Shown: positions 44,440 to 55,676, numbered from the stretch's first letter. The stretch is DNA of 64,000 nt from Tanypteryx hageni (GCA_028673005.1 CM054116.1:99178207-99242206), one strand, 5' to 3'. Notes: a model not told the origin generated them from the sequence alone. Made by a program: numbers and translations.

Positions 44440-45132
44440 CCGTATTGACCCAAATATAGTGCGATGTTTGTTTCCTCAATATGTACCTTTGAAAGTCCCA
44501 TTCGCACTATATTCGAGTACTTGTTGCATTCGTACTATATTCGAATACTTGTATCTTTAAAAAATAACTGCGTATCGGCGCGTTTCATGACGTGTGTTTC
44601 AGCGCATATTTTTATAATTGCTGCATTGTAAGTGAATTGGATGTTCATGTTACAATGCTACATTGTACAAATATACTCGGTAGGGGTCTGAGGAGATCAT
44701 TCGTACTATATTCGAATACTTGTATCATTAAAAAATAACTGCGTATCGGCGCGTTTCATGACGCGTGTTTCAGCGCATATTTTTATAATTGCTGCATTGT
44801 AAGTGAATTGGACGTTCATGTTACGATGCTACATTGTACAAATATACTCGGTAGTGGTCTGAGGAGACTAGAAAATAAATCAAGGTCAAATTGCAGCAAC
44901 CACAGCTCCGGCACAACTTTACGCAGGGTCGCGACACTCAACGTTAGAAAACGAGGACCGTCTAAACGTGGCGTCACATTACCCCCCTTTAGTACATAAT
45001 TCATGAGTTTACAGGTAATTTAAATGTGCAAAATAGAGAAAATTAAATGTTTTTCGTCTTTTTCTAAAATTCCTTTCAAAATACTTGGGGTCACACTATA
45101 TTCGGGGTCGCATTATATTCAGGCTAATACGG
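44440..45132. mobile_element. CCGTATT-TIR element inserted in the LINE, with internal tandem duplication
   Basis: The ends CCGTATTGACCCAAATATAG and, inverted, CCGTATTAGCCTGAATATAA are terminal repeats of about 25 bp flanked by TA. Taking out the element plus one TA joins LINE codons in frame (…LFNIYGES…), which fixes its boundaries. Inside is a 171-bp direct tandem duplication. Later copies of the ATATTCG motif recur near both ends. No transposase was seen. Confidence 0.8.
44529..44870 (+). repeat. 171-bp tandem duplication
   Basis: Copies 44529-44699 and 44700-44870 are in direct tandem and nearly identical, both starting ATTCGTACTATATTCGAATA and ending CTGAGGAGA. The few differences include GACGTG/GACGCG and TAGGGGTC/TAGTGGTC. 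Confidence 0.9.
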
Positions 45133-45798
45133 TATATTGAATAGGGTTGGTGATAGGCAGCAGCCTTGTCTTACTCTTCTACTGATATTTACTCCGCAGA
45201 TGTCCACATTCTCCAACCTGACCTTTACAACTTGATTCACATATAGATTCCTGATCAGTCTCCTGTATTTCCAGTCTACACCTATATCCTTTAATATCTT
45301 CATCAATATTACCCAATTTACCTCATCAAAAGCCTTCTGCCAGTCTACGAAACATGCGCAGATATCTTGGCTGTACTCTATTGCCCTTTCTGATATGATT
45401 CTAACTACCCCTATAGCATCTCTAGTTCCTTGTCCTTTTTTGAAACTGAATTGATTTTCCCCTTGCATTTCTTTTGCCTTTTTCTCCAGCCTTTTATTAA
45501 GAATCCTCATGATCATCTTTGAAGTGTGTGACAGAAGGCTTATCGTTCTGTAATCTTTACACAGCATTGCCTTTGACTTCTTCTTTAGAGGGATCATTTA
45601 AGTACCTCAGCCAGTATTCCATCGCTGCCTGTGGCTTTCCCTTTCTTTAGTTCCACTATCGCTTTTTGTACTTCGCTTTCCATAATACTTGGTCCTAAGT
45701 TGTCTTCTTCAATGTTTTCCTCATCTTCCAGTTCTATTTTTGTCGATCCTGCCTGCTTGCTGTATATTTCCTTAATGTATTCTTCTCTATACTCTCTA

Positions 45799-46735
45799 CA
45801 GGGTGTCCCAAAAAGATGTATGCACATTGTCTTATATAATATCTATTCACAGATAATTGTTTGGATGAAAATTATAGTGACTCATTGTTGCATTACATGC
45901 AATTAAATGATGACTTCAGTCATAATGAAAAGCAACAATTCAATACCCATAATTCATAACATAATAAAAATGGCAGAGCATCATTTGACTTTCGAGCAAA
46001 GAAAAGCAATTTTGAAGTGGTACTGGATATTGGAGAATGTGTGTGAGGTTTAAAGACAGTGGAGACATGATTTCAAGACTGAGCCACCAACACAAACCAC
46101 AATTTCAAGAATTTGTGATAAATTCGAGACTTACGGTAACGTGCAAGACGTGTGCAGGGAACAATCTGGGAGACGTCGAACTTCAACGAATGCAGAAAAT
46201 TCTGCTATGGTGTTAGAGCAATTTGAATGATCACCAAAAAGTCTGTAAGACAATGTGCTAATGAGACTGGAATCAGTAAAATGATTGTACACCGGATTCT
46301 CAAAACTGCTAAGTGGAAGTGTTATATTCCAAGACTGTTACAAAAATTGTCTGAAGACAATCCTGATCACAGATCTGAGTTCTGTGAATGGTTTAAAATG
46401 AAAGTGACTGAGGATGAAAATTTTGTTCACAAGATTGTTTGGTCTGATAAAGCAACATTTAAACTCAATGATACAGTTAACCGGCATAACTGCATATACT
46501 GTTCATCAGAAAATCCATAAATTCATTTAGACAAGGCAGTAAATTTACCAGGTCTTACAATTTGGTGTGGTGTGTCGTCCAGGGGTATTGTAGGGCCATA
46601 CTTTTTTGAGGGGACTGTTACTGGTACTCAGTACCTTAACCTGCTTAAAGTATCCATTATGCCCAAAATTCAACAGCTTTATGAAGGAGAGGAATTTATT
46701 TTCCAACAAGATGGGGCACCTCCACATTACAGGGT
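45799..46735 (+). pseudogene. Tc1/mariner-type transposase relic, truncated
   Basis: The left end CAGGGTGTCCCAAAAAGATG after TA is a mariner-like terminus. From 45970 the frame reads MAEHHLTFEQRKAILKWYW, then a stop, and RQWRHDFKTEPPTQTTISRI with the GRRRTS linker (paired HTH). A second part follows: KKSVRQCANETGISKMIVHRIL and, in the nuclease, IVWSDKATFKLN (first Asp) and FIFQQDGAPPHY (second Asp). Beyond the second Asp the homology ends at 46735, so the third catalytic residue and right terminus are lost. In-frame stops at about 46051 and 46519 and a frameshift near 46227 make it inactive. It lies against the broken LINE end. Confidence 0.75.
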
Positions 46736-47227
46736 TATCGGCTATTATAAACACAGTATCGAAATTTATAGACACATTATCGATAGTTATATTTATATCG
46801 ATAGTTGAATGCCTTGTTGTTTGTTTGTTTGTTTTGTTTTACCTTTAACTGCTGGATTTAAACGGCAAAGTGCAATGCTTGTTGCCAGGATTTAAAACAA
46901 GATATTTAAATACTGCAATATATATTTATAACCATGCTCATAAACTGACATTCCAAAAACATTAAAATAAAAAGCAGTTTTAAGGAAAAGTAATAGGAAA
47001 TCCTGTAATGGTTGATATGAAAATAAATATTTTCCTCTACATAATGGAGATCAAAACCACAAATGAAGCAAAAAGTTTCTCTTCGTTTGACAGGTCACAA
47101 AGCATGGCTCCAAAGACAGTCTGACATTACACTTTTGGCGCTGATTTTTTTTGTTTTTGAATGCTGTTTGCTGCACACACACAGCACTGTAACTTTGAAC
47201 CTGTCATCACCCAGTGCTTGTGTTATA

Positions 47228-47741
47228 CAGTAGAAACCCATTTATCCGGACTTGATTGGACCGGACTCGGTCCGGATTACCGAAAATCTGGATAATCAGG
47301 AAATTCTTCATAATGTACGTTTTTGTTTTTCAGATCGTATAGGATGTTAAAAATTAAAATGATAAACTATAAATTGCTTTAAATAATATAGTTTTGTTTT
47401 AAAAGACAGTACAAAACTATACAATTTTTTAAACATTGGATAAAAGGCTGTGAAGTAAACCCACAAAAATGACGAGCATTAAATAAATTTAGCTGTGAAC
47501 TGACAAATATAAAATGGTGGGAACGGAAGGTGTCAAGTGTTCTTTCCTCAGCAGAGTATGAGGCGAAGATGGGTGTGAACGGGAGAGCGAGTGAGTAATT
47601 TCCTACAATGTAGTTACTTTTAGAACGCATGACCTTGAACCTCGCTCGCTTGTCGTGTCTATTGTTCTGTCCGGATAATCCCGAAGTCCGGATAATCCAG
47701 AAGTCCGGATCATTGAGAACTGGATAAACGGCTTTCTACTG
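47228..47741. mobile_element. pogo/Tigger-type MITE
   Basis: CAGTAGAAACCCATTTATCC and, inverted, CAGTAGAAAGCCGTTTATCC are terminal repeats with TA on both sides. CCGGAT repeats occur inside both ends (TCCGGATTACCG, GTCCGGATAATCC). No coding content, 514 bp. It is separated from the next element by only 6 bases. Confidence 0.85.
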
Positions 47742-47747
47742 TAATTA

Positions 47748-48942
47748 CCATATTTATCAGTACATAAAACACCCACCCCGGTTTTTAGAAGATTTTTTGA
47801 AAAAAAAAAGGAAAGTATTTTGGTCCACCAAGGCATTTAGGAAGGGCCACGTTGTGTATCATTTCCAGCCATAATTAAGTCCGTATCCGGCAACATTTAT
47901 AGAAAATATTACGGCATGATAACAGTTAAATATAACATTTTAGATTAACGTCATTTGTAAAATAAATATGGATCTAAAACAAATAATTGCTTCAAGACGT
48001 AAAGCTAAATGTGCCCTGCGTGAACTCTGCAGTCATATTAATTAAGCTGTAGGAGTGTGCTGCACATATCTCATGTATAGATACCCTTTACCGATAGTAC
48101 TTACGTTAACTTAAGTGCAAGATATTTTAATGGGACAAATAATAAATGGAATGCATATGTAATAACGATACGTATGCTCAGTTAGTCCTTTTTCTTCTGC
48201 AACTCTTTTTGCCTTGAACATAATGATTTTGATCGATATAGCAATACCAAACTTTCTCTGTTTTACTCTCCATCACTTCCTCCTCTGTTTGTGGCCATTT
48301 AAGACCAACTTTACAAAGACTGTTTCTCTTATCCCATCAGCTTCAGTTTTTCCTTGTTTTCTCCACTCACGGATCATTTTTTTCTGTGGGAGGTGGACTG
48401 AAATGACATGCTGCAGCTTGGTTTTCTTGCATTTTTGCATATTGAATCACCTAAAGCTTATTGGTAATAGTGTAGGCATATCTTTTCATTCTTGTAGACA
48501 TTGTGATCTCAATATATGTAACGTTAGATATCCTAGATATGTATAAAATATTTATGACATCTACATGAATTCTGCTGATCCGTGGCATTAATTGTGATAT
48601 TCAACAGGCACATTCTGAATTGAAATGTCAAAAACACACAAAAATTGTAACCACTGTGAGCGGACATGTATTTAAGCACAATAATGAAAATGCGCCTTCA
48701 GAATTCAAATTGCGTAAGGTTTTACTGTATATAATAAGAAATTTTTCACTATTAATTGTTAATAATGTATATTTTAATGTTTTTGCAATGAATGACTGCC
48801 AGTTATTCCATTTGGAGATGAACATGTTTGTTAGTGTCAGTATCGAGGACAGTAATAATCTTACCTTCGGTATATAAGACGCAGGCTGATTTTGGGGGGT
48901 CATTTCTGGAAAGAATTTCATCTTATATGCCTAAAAATATGG
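47748..48942. mobile_element. CCGTATT-TIR non-autonomous DNA element, copy B
   Basis: The ends CCATATTTATCAGTACATAA and, inverted, CCATATTTTTAGGCATATAA match those of copy A (12593-13770), with TA flanks. The interiors run parallel over the length. Copy B is 1195 bp. Its short frames (83-110 codons) are not conserved between copies. Confidence 0.75.
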
Positions 48943-49304
48943 TAATTAATAATATTATATTATAATATTATTTGCAAATGAAACAACCACTCAGCACAGC
49001 TAACTGATAGTAATCTACAGGGAAAACGTATATCAGTATATGATATTGGGAAATTTTCTTTCCTCTCCTCCCTCAAATTTTTACTCTAAACCTCTTCCAA
49101 AGTAGGCAAATGCTAACTTTCCTTTGTTCCTACTTAGTTTTGTAAGCAATTTCTTTTTCAGCTGTTATATAGAGAGTGTATGCCAATGTGGGGACAGCAG
49201 AATGGTAAAATTCCTACAATCATGAATCATATATTTTTTTGGGATCCCTAGGTTGCCAGTTTGCAAATTATTTCAAAGACAAGACAATTTGCCATTGTCT
49301 AGAG

Positions 49305-49636
49305 CAGGGGCCTGCAACCTTTTCAGCCTTGAGGGTGCATTTGCGAATTCAGAGAAGGATTGTGGGTGCCAGTTGGGGGTACACAGAAAAATAAAGCTAA
49401 AAGAAATGGGTTAGATTCTTTTTTATTTTCAAACAAAAATATTTTGTTTTGAATACAAAATTTATTAATAATAAAGGAGAATCTAAAAACTTTAATGAGA
49501 AATTGAATTTGTACTTCTTCTGTACTATCTTATTGCAACTCCCCAGCAAATGATTTGCCATAGCCCTAGTAGTGGGTGCCAAGGAATTTTATGAAGGGCA
49601 CCATGGCACCCGCAGGTGCCGAGTTGAGGGGCCCTG
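49305..49636. mobile_element. hAT MITE
   Basis: The left end CAGGGGCCTGCAACCTTTTC and inverted right end CAGGGGCCCCTCAACTCGGC are flanked by GTCTAGAG and GTCTATAG (7/8). Subterminal GGGTGC/GGCACC blocks repeat at both ends. No transposase. Confidence 0.8.
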
Positions 49637-50592
49637 GTCTATAGAGCATTAGACAAAGTTTGGAGTGATGCAGTAAATATAAGAGCATACATTATCACTG
49701 CATCACCTGTGGTACAGTGAATGGAGTGTTCTGGAGGTGCTATATGCTGGTACATACATTGTACCTCATAGGTTAGCTAGCAGATTTTAACTTCATCAAT
49801 TTTCTGTATCTTATTAGGTGATTATTGTATGGTGTTACATGGTAAACTTATGTTGCTTGCATTTTTTGGATGCATGTCAAAGTTAAAAAAATTTCTTAAT
49901 TTTAAATTTTCATCGTTTAGTTGGAGTTATATTAGCTTCATGCAAATAAAGAAATAATCAATTATACCAGTTTTAGAGAAAATTAATGAATCAAACTTTT
50001 TCATATTACTTTAATTTATTGAAGTTTAATCCAAATGATTTTTTTGTTTCACTAGCATTTTATTGAAATCTCTTCTGGATTTTCAGTTGAATATTATGAT
50101 AAGATTAGTATTCTACTATTTTAACGATTTGTACATTGCAAATTATTAAAAATTACAATTCCATCAAATGTTGTATATAATACAGTATTTACAGAAAATA
50201 TGGTCTGAAATTTCAAGGGAGAAAATTTCTTTCCAAGTTTTTCTTTTCTTGTCATCCTTAACCTTTTATAATCTGATTTACCATTTTATTGTTTTTGTAG
50301 CAGCCATATTTTACATGCCACACAATCCTGAATACCTGTTTAAAGTACTAATAGCCATTGTAAATGATTAATGCAAAAAAGAAATACAAATCTGTTAATA
50401 TGGAAACTATAAACATAGCTACCATAATAGTTATTGTTAGAGAAATTTGGAGGAAGAGAGACAAAATTGGCTCATGACATGGTAGAGTGAATGGTCTTAC
50501 ACAATAAAAAAAGTCTTTTTACTTTAAAAGAAGTTAAAATGGATACAAAATTTGAAGCTCGTTGTAATGCTTTATGTTTTTATAAATTTCAG

Positions 50593-51144
50593 ATGAAATG
50601 GCAACTGAGGCAGGCTCTGGATGAAAAATTCCAAATTGATGTGGTTCATTGTGTTGCCACTGTTTTGCATCCAAAAATGAAAGGTTTTGTTAAGCAGTAT
50701 TTAGGAGAAGAAACATTTGAAGCCACAAAACAGCAGATTACTTGCATCTTAAATAACATAAATGCACCAAACAAAAAGAAGGAAGCACTCACCAAAGCAT
50801 CCAAGAAGTCTCAATTGGAAAGAGAAGAGAGTGAATTTTTATCTGAAGTAATGGTTGATTTAACAGCAGAAGAGAGTGATGAAGAGGAGGATGAGCTGAG
50901 TTTTTATTTGAATAGCAAGTATTCTAATAGATTTAGTGATCCTTTAGTTTATTGGAAGCAAAATGCTTCCATTTGTCCAAATTTATTCAAAGTTGCTAAG
51001 TCTGTTTTAGCAATTCCTGCTACAGGTATCTCAGGTGAAAGGTATTTCACAGAATCGGGGAGACAAATGGAAGGAAGGAAGAATTGTTTAAATGATGATT
51101 CTGTCAATAGTATTTTGTTCATTCATAGTGCTAATAAGGATTGA
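50593..51144 (+). CDS. BED/hAT gene last exon: hAT C-terminal dimerisation domain
   Basis: 183 codons (749-931) plus TGA, acceptor AAATTTCAG, phase 0. MKWQLRQALDEKFQIDVVHC with ATVLHPKMKG matches the hAT 'l..iAt.LDPrfK' block. An acidic linker (TAEESDEEEDELS) leads to the dimerisation domain: DPLVYWKQNASICPNLFKVA, then LAIPATGISGERYFTESGR and LNDDSVNSILFIHS. All hallmark positions of the hAT C-terminal domain (W, P, LxIPAT, SxER, F, SG) are present. This domain mediates oligomerisation in hAT transposases and ZBED proteins. The intact C terminus with 7.8 kb of dead transposons just upstream argues that the gene is maintained by selection. Confidence 0.9.
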   Translation: MKWQLRQALDEKFQIDVVHCVATVLHPKMKGFVKQYLGEETFEATKQQITCILNNINAPNKKKEALTKASKKSQLEREESEFLSEVMVDLTAEESDEEEDELSFYLNSKYSNRFSDPLVYWKQNASICPNLFKVAKSVLAIPATGISGERYFTESGRQMEGRKNCLNDDSVNSILFIHSANKD

Positions 51145-51621
51145 GATATTAACTTTGATATTCATCAATCTAGGAGAAATGTTTTTTTAAACATTTTTTA
51201 TTATTTTATTGAGCTATTTAAGAGTTGTACATGTGAGTTTCAAACCCTAATGTTGATCCATTATCCTTTTAGTTAATGTTATATTTTCTGATAGTTATTA
51301 GGCAAAAGACTGCATAAGATTAATTTTTAGATCTTTTCAAAGTAAATTCTTCTTTTTCTTTTTGTCAGGTGATTGTGATTACGAAAATGAAGAAATCATT
51401 CATTCAGTATTTAACTCAAGGAAATGATTTTTGTTTTACACAACTGGCTCAGCACAAATTAAATCTCAAAGAAAAGTGTTTATGCTGATGAGCTGTTTTT
51501 ACAACTTCTCTTTAAGTTTATAGTCACTGTTGATAGATAAATTATTGTTTATAAATGTTAAGATATTTTTATACCAAAGAAAATACTAGTTTGTAAAATG
51601 CAGAGGTAGATAAAAACTGTT

Positions 51622-51627
51622 AATAAA
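51622..51627 (+). terminator. Candidate polyadenylation signal of the BED/hAT gene
   Basis: AATAAA lies about 480 bases after the stop codon, followed by a T/GT-rich stretch. It is the best candidate in the 3' flank, although AT-rich DNA makes chance matches common. Confidence 0.4.
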
Positions 51628-52145
51628 GTGTTTCTAACTCTGCTGCACTATAATATCATGTCTTTCAAAGACATTCCAAGCAATTTCTGAGAGGTTTATT
51701 TTTAATTGCCTCAGTACTGCTTTTCAGAAGAAGATTATATTATTTTTATCTTAAAAATTGAATGCAATTGAGTGGTGTGGTTCATGGTTTGGGAACAGCA
51801 ATGTGGCACTCTTGCCTGCCCATTAGAACACACCCAGAAATTATTTTGGAAACATTGATAAACTTTTCTAAGGTAATTCATAATTTTAAAATTCTAGATA
51901 GCCAATCAAATTTAGAATAGACATTATTTATTCAAATGTAATATTATTTATCAGTACTATAAAATGATATGTGGTTTTTATTTATACTTATGTGGAGTCT
52001 AAATTGATCAGTGAGGTTTGTTATCCAATGGTTATAATTTGCCATATATTTTGAAATTCATTATTAAAAAATTATATCAAAATGCTCATTTAAACAAAGA
52101 TACTTCAGACTTTTTCAAGTCAGAGGTATCAGAGGTATTAAATTT

Positions 52146-52148
<3 letters not shown>

Positions 52149-52188
<40 letters not shown>
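52149..52188. repeat. TA microsatellite
   Basis: About 40 bases of alternating T and A. Confidence 0.95.
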
Positions 52189-52192
<4 letters not shown>

Positions 52193-52494
52193 ATGAAAAG
52201 AATAAATCACTATTATTAGCAATGTGGGACAAGGGTTTCATCAGACTGAAATTACCAAAGCAAATAATTTTTACATTTTATTTACAGTGTGGTTATTATA
52301 ACAGTCCTTGTTATTACAAACCTCATTATGACAACCCATGAAATTTAAGTCTTGGAGTAAATATTAATGAAGGTCTACTGTGTATTGGTATTATGGCTGT
52401 AAACAGGTTCAGATGAATTATTCAGCTGCCAGAGATCTGATACTAGCATAGAGTATTCTAAATTGTAATTGGCAAAAGCAAATGTAAGCATATT

Positions 52495-52559
52495 AATAAA
52501 TTATGTTGGTCCAATTGCTATAAACATTCATTATGACTATTGGAACAACATAATTTATA
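52495..52559. repeat. Imperfect hairpin, 21-bp arms
   Basis: AATAAATTATGTTGGTCCAA (from 52495) pairs with the arm at 52539-52559, which holds TTGGAACAACATAATTTAT, with few mismatches and a loop of 23 bases. Confidence 0.6.
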
Positions 52560-53626
52560 AATTAGATTTCAGCCATAGCATGATATTGTTATTTCTTTTT
52601 TGTAGTGTATGCATAGTCAACCCTTTAATTTTTATTGCTGTTTCTTACAATTTTCAAAACATATTGTATTAATCAATAGACTTATCCTTTTCTTGTGTTG
52701 CTGTTATTATTTTAAAATATATCAATCATCAGTATTTATTGATTAAATTATGGAATGAAATAAAATATACTTATTTTTAATGCCACTAGTGGTCTGCAGA
52801 CTACAGGATCCCTCTGCTGTAATGTAATAAAATCTGAACAGTGAAGATGCTCAGGGGAGACAAGATGGACTTTTGATGGTTAATATAAGAAAAAAATACT
52901 CAAAGGAAAATAATTATAAGCATGTGAGTCTGAATGTAAGATATCATAAATGTTGGTGCATAATTACGGCAGAGAAAGTGGAAGATTGCTCTTGGCATAG
53001 GCTGGGGGGGGGGGGGGCAGAATGACTCACCCTAGTCTTATGATTCCACGATGTGAGGGCTATTGGCAGAACCTTCCCAGGTCATAAAAAACATTCAATA
53101 ACCCCTTTGATCAGTCAGATTTTTTATATTTTATTTATCTATTTTTCATTGACTTAAAAAGTACATATTTGGCCTTTCACTAAAAGCTTAGGACAGGCAG
53201 CAAAAATGACCACAGGTATCCATGCCCCGGGTGGGATTCTAACACAACTTTTGTTTAAAGGGGCAGATATCCTTGCCACTCATCTCCCAAAGCCAGCAAG
53301 TTTATTAAAGAATAGAGAAAGTTTATCTTTTAACTTATTAACAAAAATATGTATATGATTATTATTAGCAATGAATACATCTAAAATATATGATCCTGAA
53401 TATCAAGTTAATAGGGAGATTCCAATTCTAAAATAAATTTATGTAATAATAATGACTGGAGACCCTCTTTTCATACTAATGGCTGAACCCCTTCCTCCAT
53501 CCTTTCACTTTCCTTGAAACAACCTAGAGCAGGGGTCGGCAACCTTTTCACCTACGAGGGCGCAATTTATATTTCTGAGGACGTGAAGGGCGCATAAGCA
53601 AGATCAGTTGATATGTCTCTGTATCA

Positions 53627-53700
53627 GTGGTGGGCAACCTCTTTATCTATGAGGGCGCAACTTTAATTATTGGGGGCGTGAAGTGAAGTAACAATAGTAG
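53627..53700. repeat. Second hAT terminus inside the hAT element
   Basis: CAGTGGTGGGCAACCTCTTT followed by ATCTATGAGGGCGCAAC repeats, with changes, the pattern found at the true left end 53530 (CAGGGGTCGGCAACC...ACGAGGGCGCAA). The element therefore has two tandem left termini. Confidence 0.6.
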
Positions 53701-53809
53701 ATGTGTACCAATATTTATTAAAATGATATTTTTGTATATATAAGAGAAAAACTATTAAAGAATTTATTATAAAAACATGAAAAATAAATCAATGTGAAAC
53801 TTGGGACTG

Positions 53810-55480
53810 CGTATCTTCAGTCAACTTGCTATAATTTGGCACATAACTCGAGATACCTGATCTTAGGCAGTTGTCTAAATTGTAATCAGTGAGTCTCGAT
53901 CGGTATTTGGATTTCCAATGTTTCATGCTTGAAAAAATGGGCTTGCAAGTGTATGTTGAAGTACAGTAAGAATATATTTTTAGGGAACATTTTCATAATA
54001 ATGGATAGCGATTTTCGTCAACCCAATTCCTAAAGTTTTCATCATTTTTATGTGACCTTAAAATAATATCATTCTGCATATTTATTATTTCTATTTCTAA
54101 GTCCTCGGTGTTAACGATATTAAAGTAAGTTCCAATATTAACAGACATATCATTGTCCATAAAATTGAACGGATTAGCAAAGAATGTTATTATGGGTTCT
54201 GCTTCTGAAAACTGATGAAACCTAAAATTAAATTCCTTCAGGAGAGTTTCAATGTGTTGTGAAAATGGTTCAGTGGTCACATTTTCATCAGTCAGACTCT
54301 CAATAATATATTTTAAATTCGGGAAATGTGATAATGAATTTCTCTCTAGATGAGACTTCCACAATGCCAACTGTGCATAATAATTATTTCTTGACGTGAG
54401 AAATTCCTTTACCTCCTTTACGAGATTTATAAACCTCAAAGTATTTTGCCTCTGCTGAGCCATCTAACTTCGGTATGCAAAAGGAGATCATCGAATTCGG
54501 CATCTTCACCTTGTAAAAGCAGTTTAAACAATCGGTATTGCATTGGTACGGCTCTTATGGAATTTATTATTTTTATTACTGTTTTCATGACATGTTGAAA
54601 ATGAAGAACTTTTGCGCATAACATTTCTTGGTGTATAATGCAGTGATATGAAATAAATTTTGGAAAGAGAGGGTCTTCTTTACATAGTGCAATAAATCCA
54701 TTTTTACAACCTGTCATCGAAGGTGCACCATCTGTAGTATTTACAGTCAACTTCATTAATGATATATTACTTTCTTGGACATTTTTTAAAAGCTGAAAAA
54801 TGTCTTCACCTCTTGTTCGTCCCTTTAATGGAAGAATTTTAAGAAATTCTTCCTTTCCTGAAAAATCATTAAACACCATCTTCACAACCATAGCCAATTG
54901 AGAAGTTTCTGATATGTCTGTTGGCTCATCCAGTTGCAACGAGAAGAAAATACATTTTTGTAAATCATTTGCCAACTTTCTCCATATCGGTTGCAATAAC
55001 TTCAATTCTTCTTGTAACTGTTCTTGCTGATAACTGAATTGTGTTGATTGCTGAGGTAATTTCATTTTTATTTTTAAAATCTTCGAAAAGTGAGTCAGCA
55101 ATTGCTAACATGGCTTCTTTTACAATCTTGCCATCTTCAAAAGGCTTTTTCCTCTTGGCCAACAAATGCGAAATTTTAAGTGATGCAATCGTTGCTCTTT
55201 TTGATTGCTGCACTGGTTTGGTAAAAATGCTCTGGTGTTTAGTTAAAATAGATTTCATATCAGAAATTTTCTTTTTCCTGATCTCAGAGTTTAATGGATA
55301 ACTAGTATTAAAATTTCCATAGACCATATTAAAATGTCTTTCAATATTACTTTTCTTTGAAAGTGCGACACAAGCATTGCACAATAAACAAACACTTTCC
55401 TTTCAAATCAATAAAACAGAATTGTTCTTCCCAATCAACATTGAAGTAATATGTCCTTTGCCTCTTATTACTCATAATGG
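53810..55480 (-). pseudogene. GTF2IRD2/SPIN-type hAT transposase, frameshifted
   Basis: From the N terminus: MSNKRQRTYYFNVDWEEQFC with a Cys-rich finger (CLLCNACVALSKKSNIERHF) that lies out of frame by one base from its start near 55395. IASLKISHLLAKRKKPFEDG (55384-54965) and a catalytic core follow: CIFFSLQLDEPTDISETSQL, VNTTDGAPSMTGCKNGF, YHCIIHQEMLCAK and LLLHTEVRWLSRGK (55101-54436). Then KEVKEFLTSRNNYYAQLALW (54463-53993), and after another shift a tail with SSMKHWKSKYRSRLTD. This layout is the hAT lineage from which GTF2IRD2-like and EPM2AIP1-like host proteins derive. At least three frame breaks are present, so it is inactive, but catalytic residues in each piece look intact. Confidence 0.8.
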
Positions 55481-55676
55481 GGATGAAATTTTCTACAAGT
55501 GAATTAATAAACACAACACACTGAATATCGGAAAAATATCAGAAATATTGTGAACTGTTGGTCAATTTAAATTGATATATGTTTAACCAATGAAGAGGGA
55601 AATAAGCTATCACTGGCTGATATTGTAAGAGACGAAGAAATATCTCCCAAACCCTGTACTTTGTATACTAAGTGAA

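Larger units (their letters stand above)
43571..45798 (-). pseudogene. Non-LTR retrotransposon reverse transcriptase, truncated and interrupted
   Basis: The minus frames in order are: YREEYIKEIYSKQ with VELKKGKATGSDGILAEVLK (45594-45827); KDYRTISLLSHTSKMIMRIL with FSFKKGQGTRDAI and CFVDWQKAFDEVNW and RRVRQGCCLSPTLFN (45124-45597); KYVDDQVLLARKEEELQIMI, thumb, and WRRMLKIKWTDR (43874-44479); and the tail NWVGHYLSRESMIKDMLEGK with RGRKRLQLIDNLKG (43571-43858). These are the standard RT blocks; the active-site box is YVDD. The N-terminal endonuclease is missing because a mariner-like element abuts at 45799. A TIR element at 44440-45132 splits the RT just before the YVDD block. Small frame breaks are present elsewhere. 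Confidence 0.8.
42746..50592 (+). other. BED/hAT gene intron 5 (7.8 kb, repeat-filled)
   Basis: A phase-0 intron from GTATCA to AAATTTCAG. It contains a partial CCGTATT element, a LINE with two later insertions, a pogo MITE, a full CCGTATT element and a hAT MITE, listed separately. The stretches 46736-47227 and 49637-50592 have nothing classifiable beyond a TATCGATA-rich patch at 46770-46805. Confidence 0.75.
51628..53529. other. 3' flank of the BED/hAT gene
   Basis: AT-rich DNA with a TA microsatellite, a hairpin and a run of 13 G at about 53005-53017. At 53225-53285 the minus strand has a weak tRNA-like pattern (GTTAGAATCCC as B box), too decayed to call. No gene. Confidence 0.4.

Noticed and set aside
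34106..51144. Reading the hAT-like exons as separate dead transposon fragments
   Set aside because: All fragments are collinear, on one strand, with matching splice phases and no stop, unlike every other transposase relic in the window, which are full of stops and shifts.
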